NCBI GenBank assembly: GCA_965279255.1
Contig: OZ257146.1
Span: 3,224,001-3,288,000 of the forward strand
DNA: 64,000 nt
From: CAMFLJ01 sp965279255
GTDB lineage: Bacteria; Actinomycetota; Acidimicrobiia; Acidimicrobiales; Acidimicrobilacustridaceae
Direction of reading: 5' to 3'
Shown here: positions 15,638 through 23,279 of the stretch, in pieces
How the letters are laid out: each line of letters opens with the position of its first letter
Position numbering within the stretch: position 1 is the first letter of the stretch
Notes under the pieces: generated by a model
Told to the model about the DNA's origin: nothing
Seen by the model: the letters and a program-made list of their open reading frames with translations, nothing else
The model's database searches: none
Made by a program: the position numbers and the translations under genes

Positions 15638-16315
15638 TCAGGTGGGAGGGGTGCCGAGGGCTCGGAGGGAGAAGGCCACGACGGCGTCGGTGTCGGCCCG
15701 CGTCGGGCTGGAGCCGGCGAGGATGTGCGCCTCCATCTCCCCCACGGCGACCCGGTAGACGAACCGGGCCGAGCGGGCGACGTCGAGCCGACCGATCTCG
15801 CCGGCGTCGACCGCCCGGCCGATCGCCCCGGCGAGGATGTCGATCAGGAGCGCCACCGATGCCGCCTGCTCTTCGGGGAACCGCTCGCCCAGCCGGCTGT
15901 TGCCGACGGTGAAGGGCCGGGTGCGGGCGGCGGCCCCTTCGTCGGCCGCCTGGGCGAGGATGCCCAGGATCCACGCCCGCACCTCGGCGAGCGGGCCCTT
16001 GGCGCTCACCTTCTCCATGCGGTGGACCAGGTAGTCGGCGAGCTGGCGACGGCCGTCGTCGAGGATCACCAGCAGCAGCTCGTCCTTGGAGGCGAAGTGC
16101 CGGTAGAAGGCCTGGGTGGCGAGGCCGGACTCGGCCAGGATGTCGCGCACCTTGGGGTCGACCGACCCGTCGCGCTCGATCACCCGGTAGGTGGCCTCGA
16201 CGATGCGATCGACCTCGTCGGACGCCTGGGCGTACTGGTCGGCCAGGCCCCGGTTGATCGCCCGCTCGCGCAGCGGCTGGTCACCGGGGCGCCCGGCAGC
16301 GGAACGATCGGCCAT
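15638..16315 (-). CDS. TetR/AcrR family transcriptional regulator
   Basis: 225 residues. N-terminal helix-turn-helix is clear: VDRIVEATYRVIERDG, VDPKVRDILAESGLATQAFYRHFASKDELLLVIL (about 32-80). The rest is the helical ligand domain, rich in A and R. Start at 16315 chosen because TAGGGT (16324-16329 on the complement) lies 8 nt before it, giving a probable leaderless transcript. An inverted repeat at 16347-16363 covers the -35 region. The same inverted repeat lies before the 2-oxoacid oxidoreductase operon, so this protein likely represses both itself and that operon and is released by an acyl-CoA or related metabolite. Confidence 0.9.
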   Translation of the reverse strand: MADRSAAGRPGDQPLRERAINRGLADQYAQASDEVDRIVEATYRVIERDGSVDPKVRDILAESGLATQAFYRHFASKDELLLVILDDGRRQLADYLVHRMEKVSAKGPLAEVRAWILGILAQAADEGAAARTRPFTVGNSRLGERFPEEQAASVALLIDILAGAIGRAVDAGEIGRLDVARSARFVYRVAVGEMEAHILAGSSPTRADTDAVVAFSLRALGTPPT

Positions 16316-16346
16316 GGCCGTCCACCCTACGGCGCGTTCCGGCAAA

Positions 16347-16363
16347 CCAGAACGACGTTCTCA
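16347..16363. promoter_or_regulatory. Candidate TetR autoregulatory operator
   Basis: CCAGAACGACGTTCTCA. Same flanks as the site at 15444-15460 (CCAGAAC-N3-GTTCTCA), 14 of 17 positions identical with differences only in the three central bases. It lies upstream of the -10 box at 16324-16329. Confidence 0.68.
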
Positions 16364-16396
16364 CTGATCCCGCAGCTCGACACCGCCCGGGGAGCG

Positions 16397-16681
16397 TCAG
16401 CCTCCGGAGACCGCGGGGATCACCGAGACCTCGACCCCGGCGGGCACCACCGTGGCCAGGCCGTCGAGGTCACGCACGTTGTCGGACCCCACGAACACGT
16501 TGACGTGGCGACGCACCGCGCCGCTCTCGTCGCGCACCCGGCGCCCGACCGCGGGGTGCACCGAATCGAGCGCGTCGAGCACCTCGACCACCGATGAGCC
16601 GGCGTCGAGGTCGAGCTCGACATGGGCCGCGCCCCCGGCGTGGGGCCGCAGGGTCTCGGCCAGCCGGACGCTGACCGTCAC
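16397..16681 (-). CDS. MoaD/ThiS-like beta-grasp protein
   Basis: 94-residue ubiquitin-like protein. The C-terminal VNVFVGSDNVRDLDGLATVVPAGVEVSVIPAVSGG is the MoaD/ThiS signature and ends in the Gly-Gly that is adenylated and thiocarboxylated in sulfur carriers. Known roles are sulfur donation to molybdopterin, thiazole or other cofactors. GTG start overlaps the stop of the upstream BNR propeller gene as GTGA (16678-16681), so the pair is translationally coupled. No E1-like (ThiF/MoeB) gene is in the window. Function with the propeller partner is unknown. Confidence 0.88.
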   Translation of the reverse strand: MTVSVRLAETLRPHAGGAAHVELDLDAGSSVVEVLDALDSVHPAVGRRVRDESGAVRRHVNVFVGSDNVRDLDGLATVVPAGVEVSVIPAVSGG

Positions 16682-17913
16682 GCCAGGACCGTCGCCTTCA
16701 CGCACAGCACCGGCGGCAGGTGGCGGGTGAGCTCGGACCACGTCTCGCCGCCGTCGGGCGAGCCGAAGACCTCGCCGGTGCGGGTGCCGAGGTAGAGCCC
16801 GGCCGGGTTCAAGCCGTCGGAGTCGAAGCCGTCGCGCAGCACGCTCAGGTAGGCGTCGTCGTCGGGCAGGCCGGTGCCGCTCGGCTCCCACGTGTCGCCG
16901 CCGTCGGTCGTGCGGAAGACCCGCAGCTTCCCCTCCGCCGCGCACCGGAAGAAGTCGGACTTCAGCGGGATGACGTACGCGGTGTCGGGGTCGTTGGGGT
17001 CGACCACGATCGGGAAGCCGAACGTCGACGGCAGCTTCTGCTCGCCGATCTCGGTCCAGGTGCCGCCGAAGTCGTCGGACCGGTAGACGCCCCAGTGGTG
17101 CTGGATGAACAGCGTGTCGGGCCGGGTCGGGTGCTGGGCCACCTTGTGCACGCACTGGCCGAACTCGGGCTCGGGCGGCGGCAGGAACGGCGGGAGGATG
17201 CCCTTGTTGGCGGCCTCCCAGGTGGTGCCATCGAGGGTGCGGTAGAAGCCGGCGGCCGACACGGCGATGCCCATGCGGGGCCCGCCGGTGGGGTCGGGGA
17301 CGATCGTGTGGAGGCAGAGGCCGCCGCCGCCCGGCTGCCACTGCTCACGGTGCGGGTGGTCCCACAGCTCGCGCACGAGCGAGAACGAGTCGCCGCCGTC
17401 GTCGGAGCGGAACAGGGCTGCGGGCTCGACCCCGGCGTAGACGACGTCGGGCGCGTCGTCGGCCGCCGGCACCAGTTGCCACACCCGCGCCACGCTGGCG
17501 CCGGTGTCGGCGGGGAAGCGCAGGGTGGTCGGCTCGGGCTCGCGCCAGGTGCCGCCGAGGTCGTCGGACGTGTAGACCGACGGCCCGAAGTGCCAGCTCA
17601 TGGCCCCGGCCAGCAGCCGGTTGCGCCCGCCGCGCGTGTCGAGGGCGGCGGCGGCGATCTCCTCCCCGGGGAACCAGGGCCCCGACCGCACCCAGCCCCG
17701 CCGATCGGGACCGGCGGTGAGGGCGAAGAGCCCCTTGGTGGTGCCGACGAGCACGACGACGTCGCCGGAGCCGGCCTCCATGGCGGGCGCCGGATCGGGG
17801 ATCGACCCGGCCGGCGGGATGAACGGCTCATCGTCCGCCGAGTCGGGCGGCGAACCGGCCGGCGGCTCGTCAGGGGCGAACAGAGGCGACGGGGTCCACG
17901 TACGCGTGCGCAT
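16678..17913 (-). CDS. BNR/Asp-box repeat (sialidase-like) beta-propeller protein
   Basis: About 411 residues. Six Asp-box repeats are visible: SDDLGGTW, SDDGGDSF, TLDGTTW, SDDFGGTW, TTDGGDTW and SPDGGETW, giving a six-bladed propeller like sialidases and sortilin. No secretion signal precedes it. Upstream of the propeller (residues about 10-45) is an acidic, Pro-rich stretch. Start at 17913 is chosen for GAAGGTG before it; a start at 17781 is also possible and would drop the Pro-rich stretch. Catalytic residues of sialidases are not evident, so it may be a scaffold or hydrolase of another kind. Coupled to the MoaD/ThiS-like gene. Confidence 0.78.
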   Translation of the reverse strand: MRTRTWTPSPLFAPDEPPAGSPPDSADDEPFIPPAGSIPDPAPAMEAGSGDVVVLVGTTKGLFALTAGPDRRGWVRSGPWFPGEEIAAAALDTRGGRNRLLAGAMSWHFGPSVYTSDDLGGTWREPEPTTLRFPADTGASVARVWQLVPAADDAPDVVYAGVEPAALFRSDDGGDSFSLVRELWDHPHREQWQPGGGGLCLHTIVPDPTGGPRMGIAVSAAGFYRTLDGTTWEAANKGILPPFLPPPEPEFGQCVHKVAQHPTRPDTLFIQHHWGVYRSDDFGGTWTEIGEQKLPSTFGFPIVVDPNDPDTAYVIPLKSDFFRCAAEGKLRVFRTTDGGDTWEPSGTGLPDDDAYLSVLRDGFDSDGLNPAGLYLGTRTGEVFGSPDGGETWSELTRHLPPVLCVKATVLA

Positions 17914-17974
17914 CACCTTCAGACCCTCGCAGCATCGCGAACTCATCGCCCTTAGAAGTGGGTAGAGGCGAGAG

Positions 17975-19036
17975 GTGCGAACACCCGTCGACCAGGCCCC
18001 TCCCCTCCCCGCCCCCCGAGGGCCCCTCACCGAGTGGCTCTGCCGCGTGCTCACCCGGGCCCCCGAGGACGTGGCCAGCCCCGGCCATCGCCTCCACAAG
18101 GCGGTCGCCGACATCGCCGACGTCACCACCGATGAGGACGCGCAGCTCGCCCTCCACTGCATCTACGAGCTCTCCTATCGCGGCTTCGCCGGCATCGACG
18201 ACGCGTGGGAGTGGGCGCCGCCCGTGCTGGAACTGCGCCGATCCCTCGAGGCGCGCTTCGAGCACGACCTGCGGGCGGCCGTCGTTCGGTCGGGCCTCAC
18301 CGCTAGGGCGACCACGGTGGCCGAGGTGCTAGGCCGGGCCAAGGGCCCGTCGCTCTCCGGGCACATGGCCCGAGAGGGCACCCGCGCCGAGTTCACGGAG
18401 TTCTGCGTGCAGCGTTCGGCGTACCAGCTGAAGGAGGCCGACCCGCACTCGTGGGGACTGCTCCGACTCAGTGGCCCCCGGAAGGCCGCGCTCGTGGAGA
18501 TCCAGGCCGACGAGTACGGCAACGGCCGAGTCGGCGAGGCCCACGCCGACCTCTTCGCCGACGTCCTCACCGCGCTCGGCGTCGACGCGTCCTACGGCGC
18601 CCACGTCGACGCCATCCCCGCGGTCACCCTCGCCACCGACAACGCGGTGACGCTCTTCGGCTCCCACCGGAGACTGAGGTCTGCTCTGCTCGGGCATCTG
18701 GCCGGCTTCGAGATGACCTCGGTGACGCCGATGTCGGCCTACGCCCGGGCCGCCCGTCGCCTCGACCTCGGCCCGGCGGTCGAGCGCTTCTACGACGTGC
18801 ACGTCGAGGCCGACGAGCACCACGGTGCCCTGGCGTCGAGCCTACTCGTCGGCGGCGACCCCGAGGCCGACGGCCTCTCCACCCCGGACATCCTCTTCGG
18901 CGCCGCCGCCATGTCGGTGCTCGAGGACCGCTTCGCCCGCCATCTCCTCGGCTCGTGGACGCACGGGAGCTCCTCGCTGAGGACCGGCGGGCCCACCGCG
19001 AGTGGGACACGGGAGCGCGTACCAGCTTTGGCGTGA
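17975..19036 (+). CDS. Iron-containing redox enzyme family protein (heme-oxygenase-like)
   Basis: 353 residues. The helix EIQADEYGNGRVGEAHADLF (about 173-192) and the later HVEADEHH (about 271-278) are the metal-binding helices of the heme-oxygenase-like di-iron oxidase (HDO) group, annotated as iron-containing redox enzymes. Such enzymes cleave or oxidise small substrates such as amino acids or fatty acids using O2. GTG start with AGAGGCGAGAG before it. Divergent from the BNR propeller gene, 61 bp apart, and therefore possibly under a shared promoter region. The last 30 residues (Ser/Thr/Gly rich) are not part of the helical core. Confidence 0.8.
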   Translation: MRTPVDQAPPLPAPRGPLTEWLCRVLTRAPEDVASPGHRLHKAVADIADVTTDEDAQLALHCIYELSYRGFAGIDDAWEWAPPVLELRRSLEARFEHDLRAAVVRSGLTARATTVAEVLGRAKGPSLSGHMAREGTRAEFTEFCVQRSAYQLKEADPHSWGLLRLSGPRKAALVEIQADEYGNGRVGEAHADLFADVLTALGVDASYGAHVDAIPAVTLATDNAVTLFGSHRRLRSALLGHLAGFEMTSVTPMSAYARAARRLDLGPAVERFYDVHVEADEHHGALASSLLVGGDPEADGLSTPDILFGAAAMSVLEDRFARHLLGSWTHGSSSLRTGGPTASGTRERVPALA

Positions 19037-19104
19037 CCGGACCGGTCCCCTATGCTGACCACTCCCCGCGCTCCCGGAGTGCAGGGCACAACCCAGAAGT
19101 TCTG

Positions 19105-19177
19105 CGCTCGTAGCTCAATTGGATAGAGCATCTGACTACGGATCAGAAGGTTGGGGGTTCGAGTCCCTCCGAGCGCG
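19105..19177 (+). tRNA. tRNA-Arg(ACG)
   Basis: Acceptor arms GCGCTCG (19105-19111) and CGAGCGC (19170-19176), discriminator G at 19177. Anticodon stem TCTGA/TCAGA with loop CTACGGA gives anticodon ACG at 19139-19141, normally edited to ICG. CCA is not encoded. Confidence 0.97.
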
Positions 19178-19198
19178 CTGAGCCGTTCCGAAACGCAC

Positions 19199-19226
19199 CG
19201 AGCCGGGTCATCGACCCGGCTCGTTT
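19199..19226 (+). terminator. Intrinsic terminator after tRNA-Arg
   Basis: 10-bp stem (19199-19208 with 19214-19223; CGAGCCGGGT and complement), 5-nt loop CATCG, then TTT. About 20 bp after the tRNA end. Confidence 0.8.
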
Positions 19227-19359
19227 CGCGCCTGGCAACTCATGGACGACAACCGGCGAACGCCGTACGCACATGACCTGGCAACGTCATTCGAGCCCAT
19301 GGCCAGACAGGCTGACGGCTGCGACCGCTCAGACCGTTGGGCCCAGGGAGCCCCCGGGC

Positions 19360-20559
19360 TCAGCGCTCGAGATGCACGGGCAGCGACTTCAGCCCGTTGT
19401 TGAGGTTCGAGCGGATGCGACGGGCGGGCCCGGTCTGGGTGATCGTCGGGAACCGAGTGAGGAGCTCCTCGAAGAACACCCGGCCCTCCAGCCGGGCGAG
19501 GTGAACGCCGAGGCAGAAGTGCGAGGCGATCCCGAACGAGAGGTGCGGGTTCGGCGAGCGATGGATGTCGAACTCGTCGGGCCGGTCGAACACGTCCTCG
19601 TCGCGGTTGGCCGAGGTGTAGATCATGGCGATCTTGTCGCCCTTGGCGATGGCCTGACCGCCGATCACGGTGTCGGCGAGGGCGGTGCGTCGGAAGTAGT
19701 GGAGCGGGTTGGCGTACCGGAGGATCTCCTCGACGGCGCCTGGGATCAGCGAGTGGTCGGCCCGCAGCTCAGCCATCTGGTCGGGGTGGTCGAGGAGGCA
19801 CTGGAGCCCCGACGAGAGCATCGTCTTGGTCGTGTCGTTCCCGGCCACGACGAGCTGCACGAAGAAGCTCCCGAACTCGACGTCGGTCATCGGGCCGTGC
19901 CCGAAGTCGCCCGAGAGGATCAGCGACATGAGGTCGTCGCGTGGCGGCTCCAGCCGGCGCCGGGCGGCGAGGTCCATGGCGTACATCGCCATGAAGGCCA
20001 TGCCGTCGGGCGGCTCTTCCTCGGCGGCGAGCTCCGGGTCCTGGCCGCTCGTGCTCTGCTCGGCCCACAACCGGATCTGCTCGCCGTCCTCGGGCGGCAG
20101 GCCCATGAGCTCGCCGACGACCTGGTTCGGCAGCATGGCGGCCACGTCGTGGACGAACTCGACGTCTCCCGATGCGGGCACGTCGTCGAGGATGGCGCGG
20201 CAGATGCCGCGCACCTGGTCCTCCAGCTCCCCGATCGACTTCGCCTTGAAGCTGCCCACCAGTGGTCGACGGTGGTCACCGTGCCGGGGCGGGTCCATCA
20301 TCAGCATCATGTTGCGGCTCGCCTCGAGCTGCGCCAGGGGCTGGTCCTCGAGCACGACGCCCTTGTCCTCGGCGGAGAAGATCGCCGGGTCCTTGGCCAC
20401 TCTGCACAGATCGGCATGGCGGAGGATGGCCCAGTACCCCGGCTCGCCGGGCATGTCCTGCCAGTACACCGGCTCGGTGCGGCGCAGCTCGGCGAAGATC
20501 TCGTGGATCGGCCCCTCCACGTAGAGGTCCGGATCGTAGATGTCGACCTTGGTGTCCAT
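19360..20559 (-). CDS. Cytochrome P450
   Basis: 399-residue soluble P450. C-helix MMDPPRHGDHRRPL (about 87-100), I-helix AGNDTT (239-244), ExxR in EEILR (278-281 region), heme loop SFGIASHFCLG with Cys349. Overall pattern, including NPLHYFRRTALADTVIGGQAIAKGD, resembles steroid or cholesterol side-chain P450s of actinobacteria. Start at 20559 (MDTKVDIYDP) is preceded by GGGGGGCTC. A perfect 6-2-6 palindrome (20585-20598) sits 26 bp upstream and is a candidate operator. A PAS protein gene lies upstream on the same strand. Confidence 0.95.
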   Translation of the reverse strand: MDTKVDIYDPDLYVEGPIHEIFAELRRTEPVYWQDMPGEPGYWAILRHADLCRVAKDPAIFSAEDKGVVLEDQPLAQLEASRNMMLMMDPPRHGDHRRPLVGSFKAKSIGELEDQVRGICRAILDDVPASGDVEFVHDVAAMLPNQVVGELMGLPPEDGEQIRLWAEQSTSGQDPELAAEEEPPDGMAFMAMYAMDLAARRRLEPPRDDLMSLILSGDFGHGPMTDVEFGSFFVQLVVAGNDTTKTMLSSGLQCLLDHPDQMAELRADHSLIPGAVEEILRYANPLHYFRRTALADTVIGGQAIAKGDKIAMIYTSANRDEDVFDRPDEFDIHRSPNPHLSFGIASHFCLGVHLARLEGRVFFEELLTRFPTITQTGPARRIRSNLNNGLKSLPVHLER

Positions 20560-20584
20560 GTGAGCCCCCCGGCACTGGATCTCG

Positions 20585-20598
20585 ACTGTCGTGACAGT
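20585..20598. promoter_or_regulatory. Palindromic candidate operator of the P450 gene
   Basis: ACTGTCGTGACAGT, arms 6 bp with a 2-bp centre, 26 bp upstream of the P450 start codon (minus strand). No regulator is adjacent, so the binding protein is unknown. Confidence 0.5.
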
Positions 20599-20642
20599 GT
20601 GGCCGCACGTCGGAGCGAGCGCTGGTTCGCCGGTCGCGACCC

Positions 20643-21422
20643 TCAGGCGACCGAGGCTCGACCGTCCCCGTCCGCGAACTGCACGAGCATGTAGAGCGGC
20701 TCGCCGACCCAGTCGGGGACGACCTCCACGTGCAGCTCGGCCGGGAGCGAGTCGCACTCGAGGCGCACCGGCAGGACGTCGCTGCACGGTGACGTCCAGA
20801 GGTCGTCGAGGGCCAGTGCCACAGCGGACCGCTCCGAAGGGGCGATCAGGCCGGTGAGCGGTGCGCCGACGAGGGCCTCGAGCGCGACTCCGACGCGGTC
20901 GGCCAGACGCTGGTTGGCGCGGAGGATGCGGCCGTCGCAGTCGACCATGGCCATCCCCACCAGCGAGACGTCGAACACCACGGAGAGGCGCTCACCCACC
21001 TCGCCGACGATGTGCTGCTGGTCTCGCGTCCGCCCCGTGGACCGGGCGCTCACCACCAGGACACTCCGCCCGGTCGCCAGCTCCGCGGCCGAGGCGACCG
21101 CCTCGACGAGAAGCCATCCGTCGTAGGCCGACGCGATGCGGTAGCGGACGGGCTCCTTGGCCCCCGGGCCGGTCGCCCGGGCGCTCACCAGGAGCTCCGT
21201 GGCGAGTGCGACCTCTTCCGGGTGCACGATCTCGACCACGTTCCTGCCCAGCCAGTCGGCCCGGAGCCACCCGAGCGCCGACTCGGCGGGGCGGTTGAAC
21301 CAGAGGATCGTCCCGGACTCGTCCAGCAGGACGATGAGCTCGGCCAGGTGGTCGGGGAGGACGGCGATCAGCTCTTCGACCGAGAGCGGTAGCGCCTCGC
21401 CGTCACCGTGTCGCTCCTCCAT
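20643..21422 (-). CDS. PAS-domain protein (two PAS domains)
   Basis: 259 residues. Two PAS folds: one from about residue 18 (LPDHLAELIVLLDESGTILWFNRPAESALGW, VEIVHPEE) and one from about 145 (VVFDVSLVGMAMVDCDGRILRANQRLADRVG, LIAPSERSA). No kinase, GGDEF or DNA-binding domain follows, so it is a stand-alone sensor or binds a partner. PAS domains bind heme, flavin or small ligands. Leaderless-like: GATACT (complement of 21429-21434) lies 6 nt before the ATG. Located upstream of the P450 gene in the same direction with an 83 bp gap, so a link to the P450 is possible but unproven. Confidence 0.8.
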   Translation of the reverse strand: MEERHGDGEALPLSVEELIAVLPDHLAELIVLLDESGTILWFNRPAESALGWLRADWLGRNVVEIVHPEEVALATELLVSARATGPGAKEPVRYRIASAYDGWLLVEAVASAAELATGRSVLVVSARSTGRTRDQQHIVGEVGERLSVVFDVSLVGMAMVDCDGRILRANQRLADRVGVALEALVGAPLTGLIAPSERSAVALALDDLWTSPCSDVLPVRLECDSLPAELHVEVVPDWVGEPLYMLVQFADGDGRASVA

Positions 21423-21513
21423 GGGCCCAGTATCGCGACGTGGCGACCAGACCGGCCGTCGGGTGACACCTCGCTCGCCCCAAGCGGGTGGCGGGGCGGC
21501 CGCCGGAGCTGAT

Positions 21514-22176
21514 CTACGTCGCGCTGGCGCGGTCGAGTCGGTCGAGGTGGGCGTCGTACTCCCGGACCTCGATCTCCTGGTTGCGGGCCATGCGCGCCGC
21601 CAGCTCGCGCACCCGCGGGTCGGAGGCGTTCTCCGCGGCGTAGGTGGCCATGTGGATCCCACCTTCGTGATGGGCCCGCATCAGCTGGAGGAACAGCCGG
21701 TCGAACTCCGGACCCCGGGCCTCCCTGAGCCGGGCCAGGTCTTCCTCCGACGCCATGCCGGGCATAGAGGAGAGCGTCGTCGACATGCTCATCCACGCCA
21801 TGACCGGGCGCTCGGCGTCGTAGTCCAGCCGAGCAGTGTCCTGGTCGGACAGGTAGGCGCTCATGGTCCCGAGCTCCGAGCGCTGGAACACCACGACGTC
21901 CTGAGCGAAGCCCCGCACGATGGGATCCTCGCTCGTCGCCAGGGCGAGCAGCCCCATGGTGACGGCCTGGTCGTGATGATCGGACATGTCGTTCAGGAAG
22001 CCGACGTCGACCGCGCTCGACGGCGTGCCGGAGCTGCGGACACCGACGAGGTACCCGACGGCGCCACCGAGGAACACGAGCGCCAGGACGAGGGCCACCG
22101 GCCAGAACCTCAGGCTCCGGGACGGGTCGGGATCGGCGGCGCCGCTGTCCCGTGTCGGGATCTCGGTCGTCGTCAC
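21514..22176 (-). CDS. DUF305 family membrane-anchored protein
   Basis: 220 residues. One membrane segment (PVALVLALVFLGGAVGYLVGV, about 26-46), then the DUF305 core FLNDMSDHHDQAVTMGL and MRAHHEGGIHMATYAAENA, the paired His-containing motifs of the ferritin-like family. Such proteins are often linked to copper or other metal handling in the cell envelope. GTG start 6 nt after a -10 TACTCT (complement of 22183-22188) suggests a leaderless transcript. Not clustered with metal transporters here. Confidence 0.88.
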   Translation of the reverse strand: MTTTEIPTRDSGAADPDPSRSLRFWPVALVLALVFLGGAVGYLVGVRSSGTPSSAVDVGFLNDMSDHHDQAVTMGLLALATSEDPIVRGFAQDVVVFQRSELGTMSAYLSDQDTARLDYDAERPVMAWMSMSTTLSSMPGMASEEDLARLREARGPEFDRLFLQLMRAHHEGGIHMATYAAENASDPRVRELAARMARNQEIEVREYDAHLDRLDRASAT

Positions 22177-22287
22177 CCCCGGAGAGTACCGACGTCTGGT
22201 CCGGCCTCCGCCGCGGGCAGCCCGCCCGGATGGACAGACGTGCTGCACCGATACCATCCGTCATCCGCGCCCAGGAGGAATGACCCA

Positions 22288-22707
22288 GTGAGCGACCGTC
22301 CCGCCGACCTCGGCGAGTTCAACCGAGCCGTCATCGAGGAGTTCCGGGCCAACGGGGGGCGGGTGCCCTCGATGGGCATGGACGTGCTCCTCGTCGTGCA
22401 TCGCGGTGCCAGGTCGGGGCGGTCCTACACCAGCCCGCTCGTGTACACGACCGACGGCGACCGCTACGTGGTCATCGCCTCGAAGGGCGGCGACGACGAC
22501 GATCCGCAGTGGTACCGGAACCTCGTCGCCCACCCGGACGTCGAGCTGGAGGTCGGCGACGAGCGCTTCCAGGTCACTGCCACCACCCCCACCGGCGCCG
22601 AGCGCGAGCGCCTGTACCGCGCCCAGGAGAGCATCTACCCGCAGTTCACCGAGTACGCGGCCCGCACGACCCGGACCATCCCTGTGGTGGTGTTCGAACG
22701 ACGCTGA
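22288..22707 (+). CDS. Nitroreductase/deazaflavin-dependent (F420-type) family protein
   Basis: 139 residues, short split-barrel of the DDN/F420H2-dependent reductase group. RSGRSYTSPLVYTTDGDRYVVIASKGG and DPQWYRNLVAHPDVELEVG are the conserved features. These enzymes use F420H2 to reduce quinones, nitro compounds or unsaturated substrates. Start: GTG at 22288 is chosen because AGGAGG lies 9-10 nt upstream (22273-22278); the ATG at 22280 is out of frame. Presence supports an F420-producing actinobacterium. Confidence 0.88.
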   Translation: MSDRPADLGEFNRAVIEEFRANGGRVPSMGMDVLLVVHRGARSGRSYTSPLVYTTDGDRYVVIASKGGDDDDPQWYRNLVAHPDVELEVGDERFQVTATTPTGAERERLYRAQESIYPQFTEYAARTTRTIPVVVFERR

Positions 22708-22837
22708 CCCGAGGAGTCGGCCGCAGCTGGCGAGGACTCGGGCCTCGTCGTGCGTCCGCGATGAGTTTCGGCCCTCCCGCCGGTAAGTACTGGCGAGCCC
22801 ACGACGCGTGGGCGAACCGAGCACGAGGGAGAACCCG

Positions 22838-23248
22838 ATGTCAGACACCCGTACGCACGACGAGGCCGCCATCCAGGCGGTGCTGGACGAGTCCTACCGG
22901 GCGTGGGCGGCCGGCGACGCCGACGGCATGGTCGCCAACTACACGCCGGACGCGACGGCGATCATGACCGGTTCGTTCCGGGACAGCCGAGACGTGATCC
23001 GCGAGAGCATGGCTCAGGCCTTCGCCGGGCCGCTCAAGGGGACCTCGACGTACAACCGACAGCTGAGCATCCGCTTCGTCGGCACGGACGCGGCGATCGT
23101 CGTCAACGAGTCCGGCATCCTCTTCGGCGGAGCGACGGAGGTTCCGGACGTCGGTAGGGTCAACGCGACCTGGGTGCTCGAGAAGCGGGACGGCCAGTGG
23201 CTCATCGCCGCCTACCACAACAGCCCGGTTCTGGCGCCTGGATCGTGA
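22838..23248 (+). CDS. NTF2-like (SnoaL/DUF4440-type) protein
   Basis: 136 residues: a cone-shaped NTF2-like domain. IQAVLDESYRAWAAGDADGMVANYTPDATAIMTG is the opening and WVLEKRDGQWLIAAYHNSPV is the last strand. Members include hydrolases, isomerases and ligand-binding proteins. It is 31 bp upstream of an ECF sigma factor that itself carries a fused NTF2-like domain, suggesting a shared ligand or regulatory role. GAGGGAGA precedes the ATG. Confidence 0.85.
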   Translation: MSDTRTHDEAAIQAVLDESYRAWAAGDADGMVANYTPDATAIMTGSFRDSRDVIRESMAQAFAGPLKGTSTYNRQLSIRFVGTDAAIVVNESGILFGGATEVPDVGRVNATWVLEKRDGQWLIAAYHNSPVLAPGS

Positions 23249-23279
23249 GCTCTCACCGGCGCGGCGAAGGGGCCTCTGC

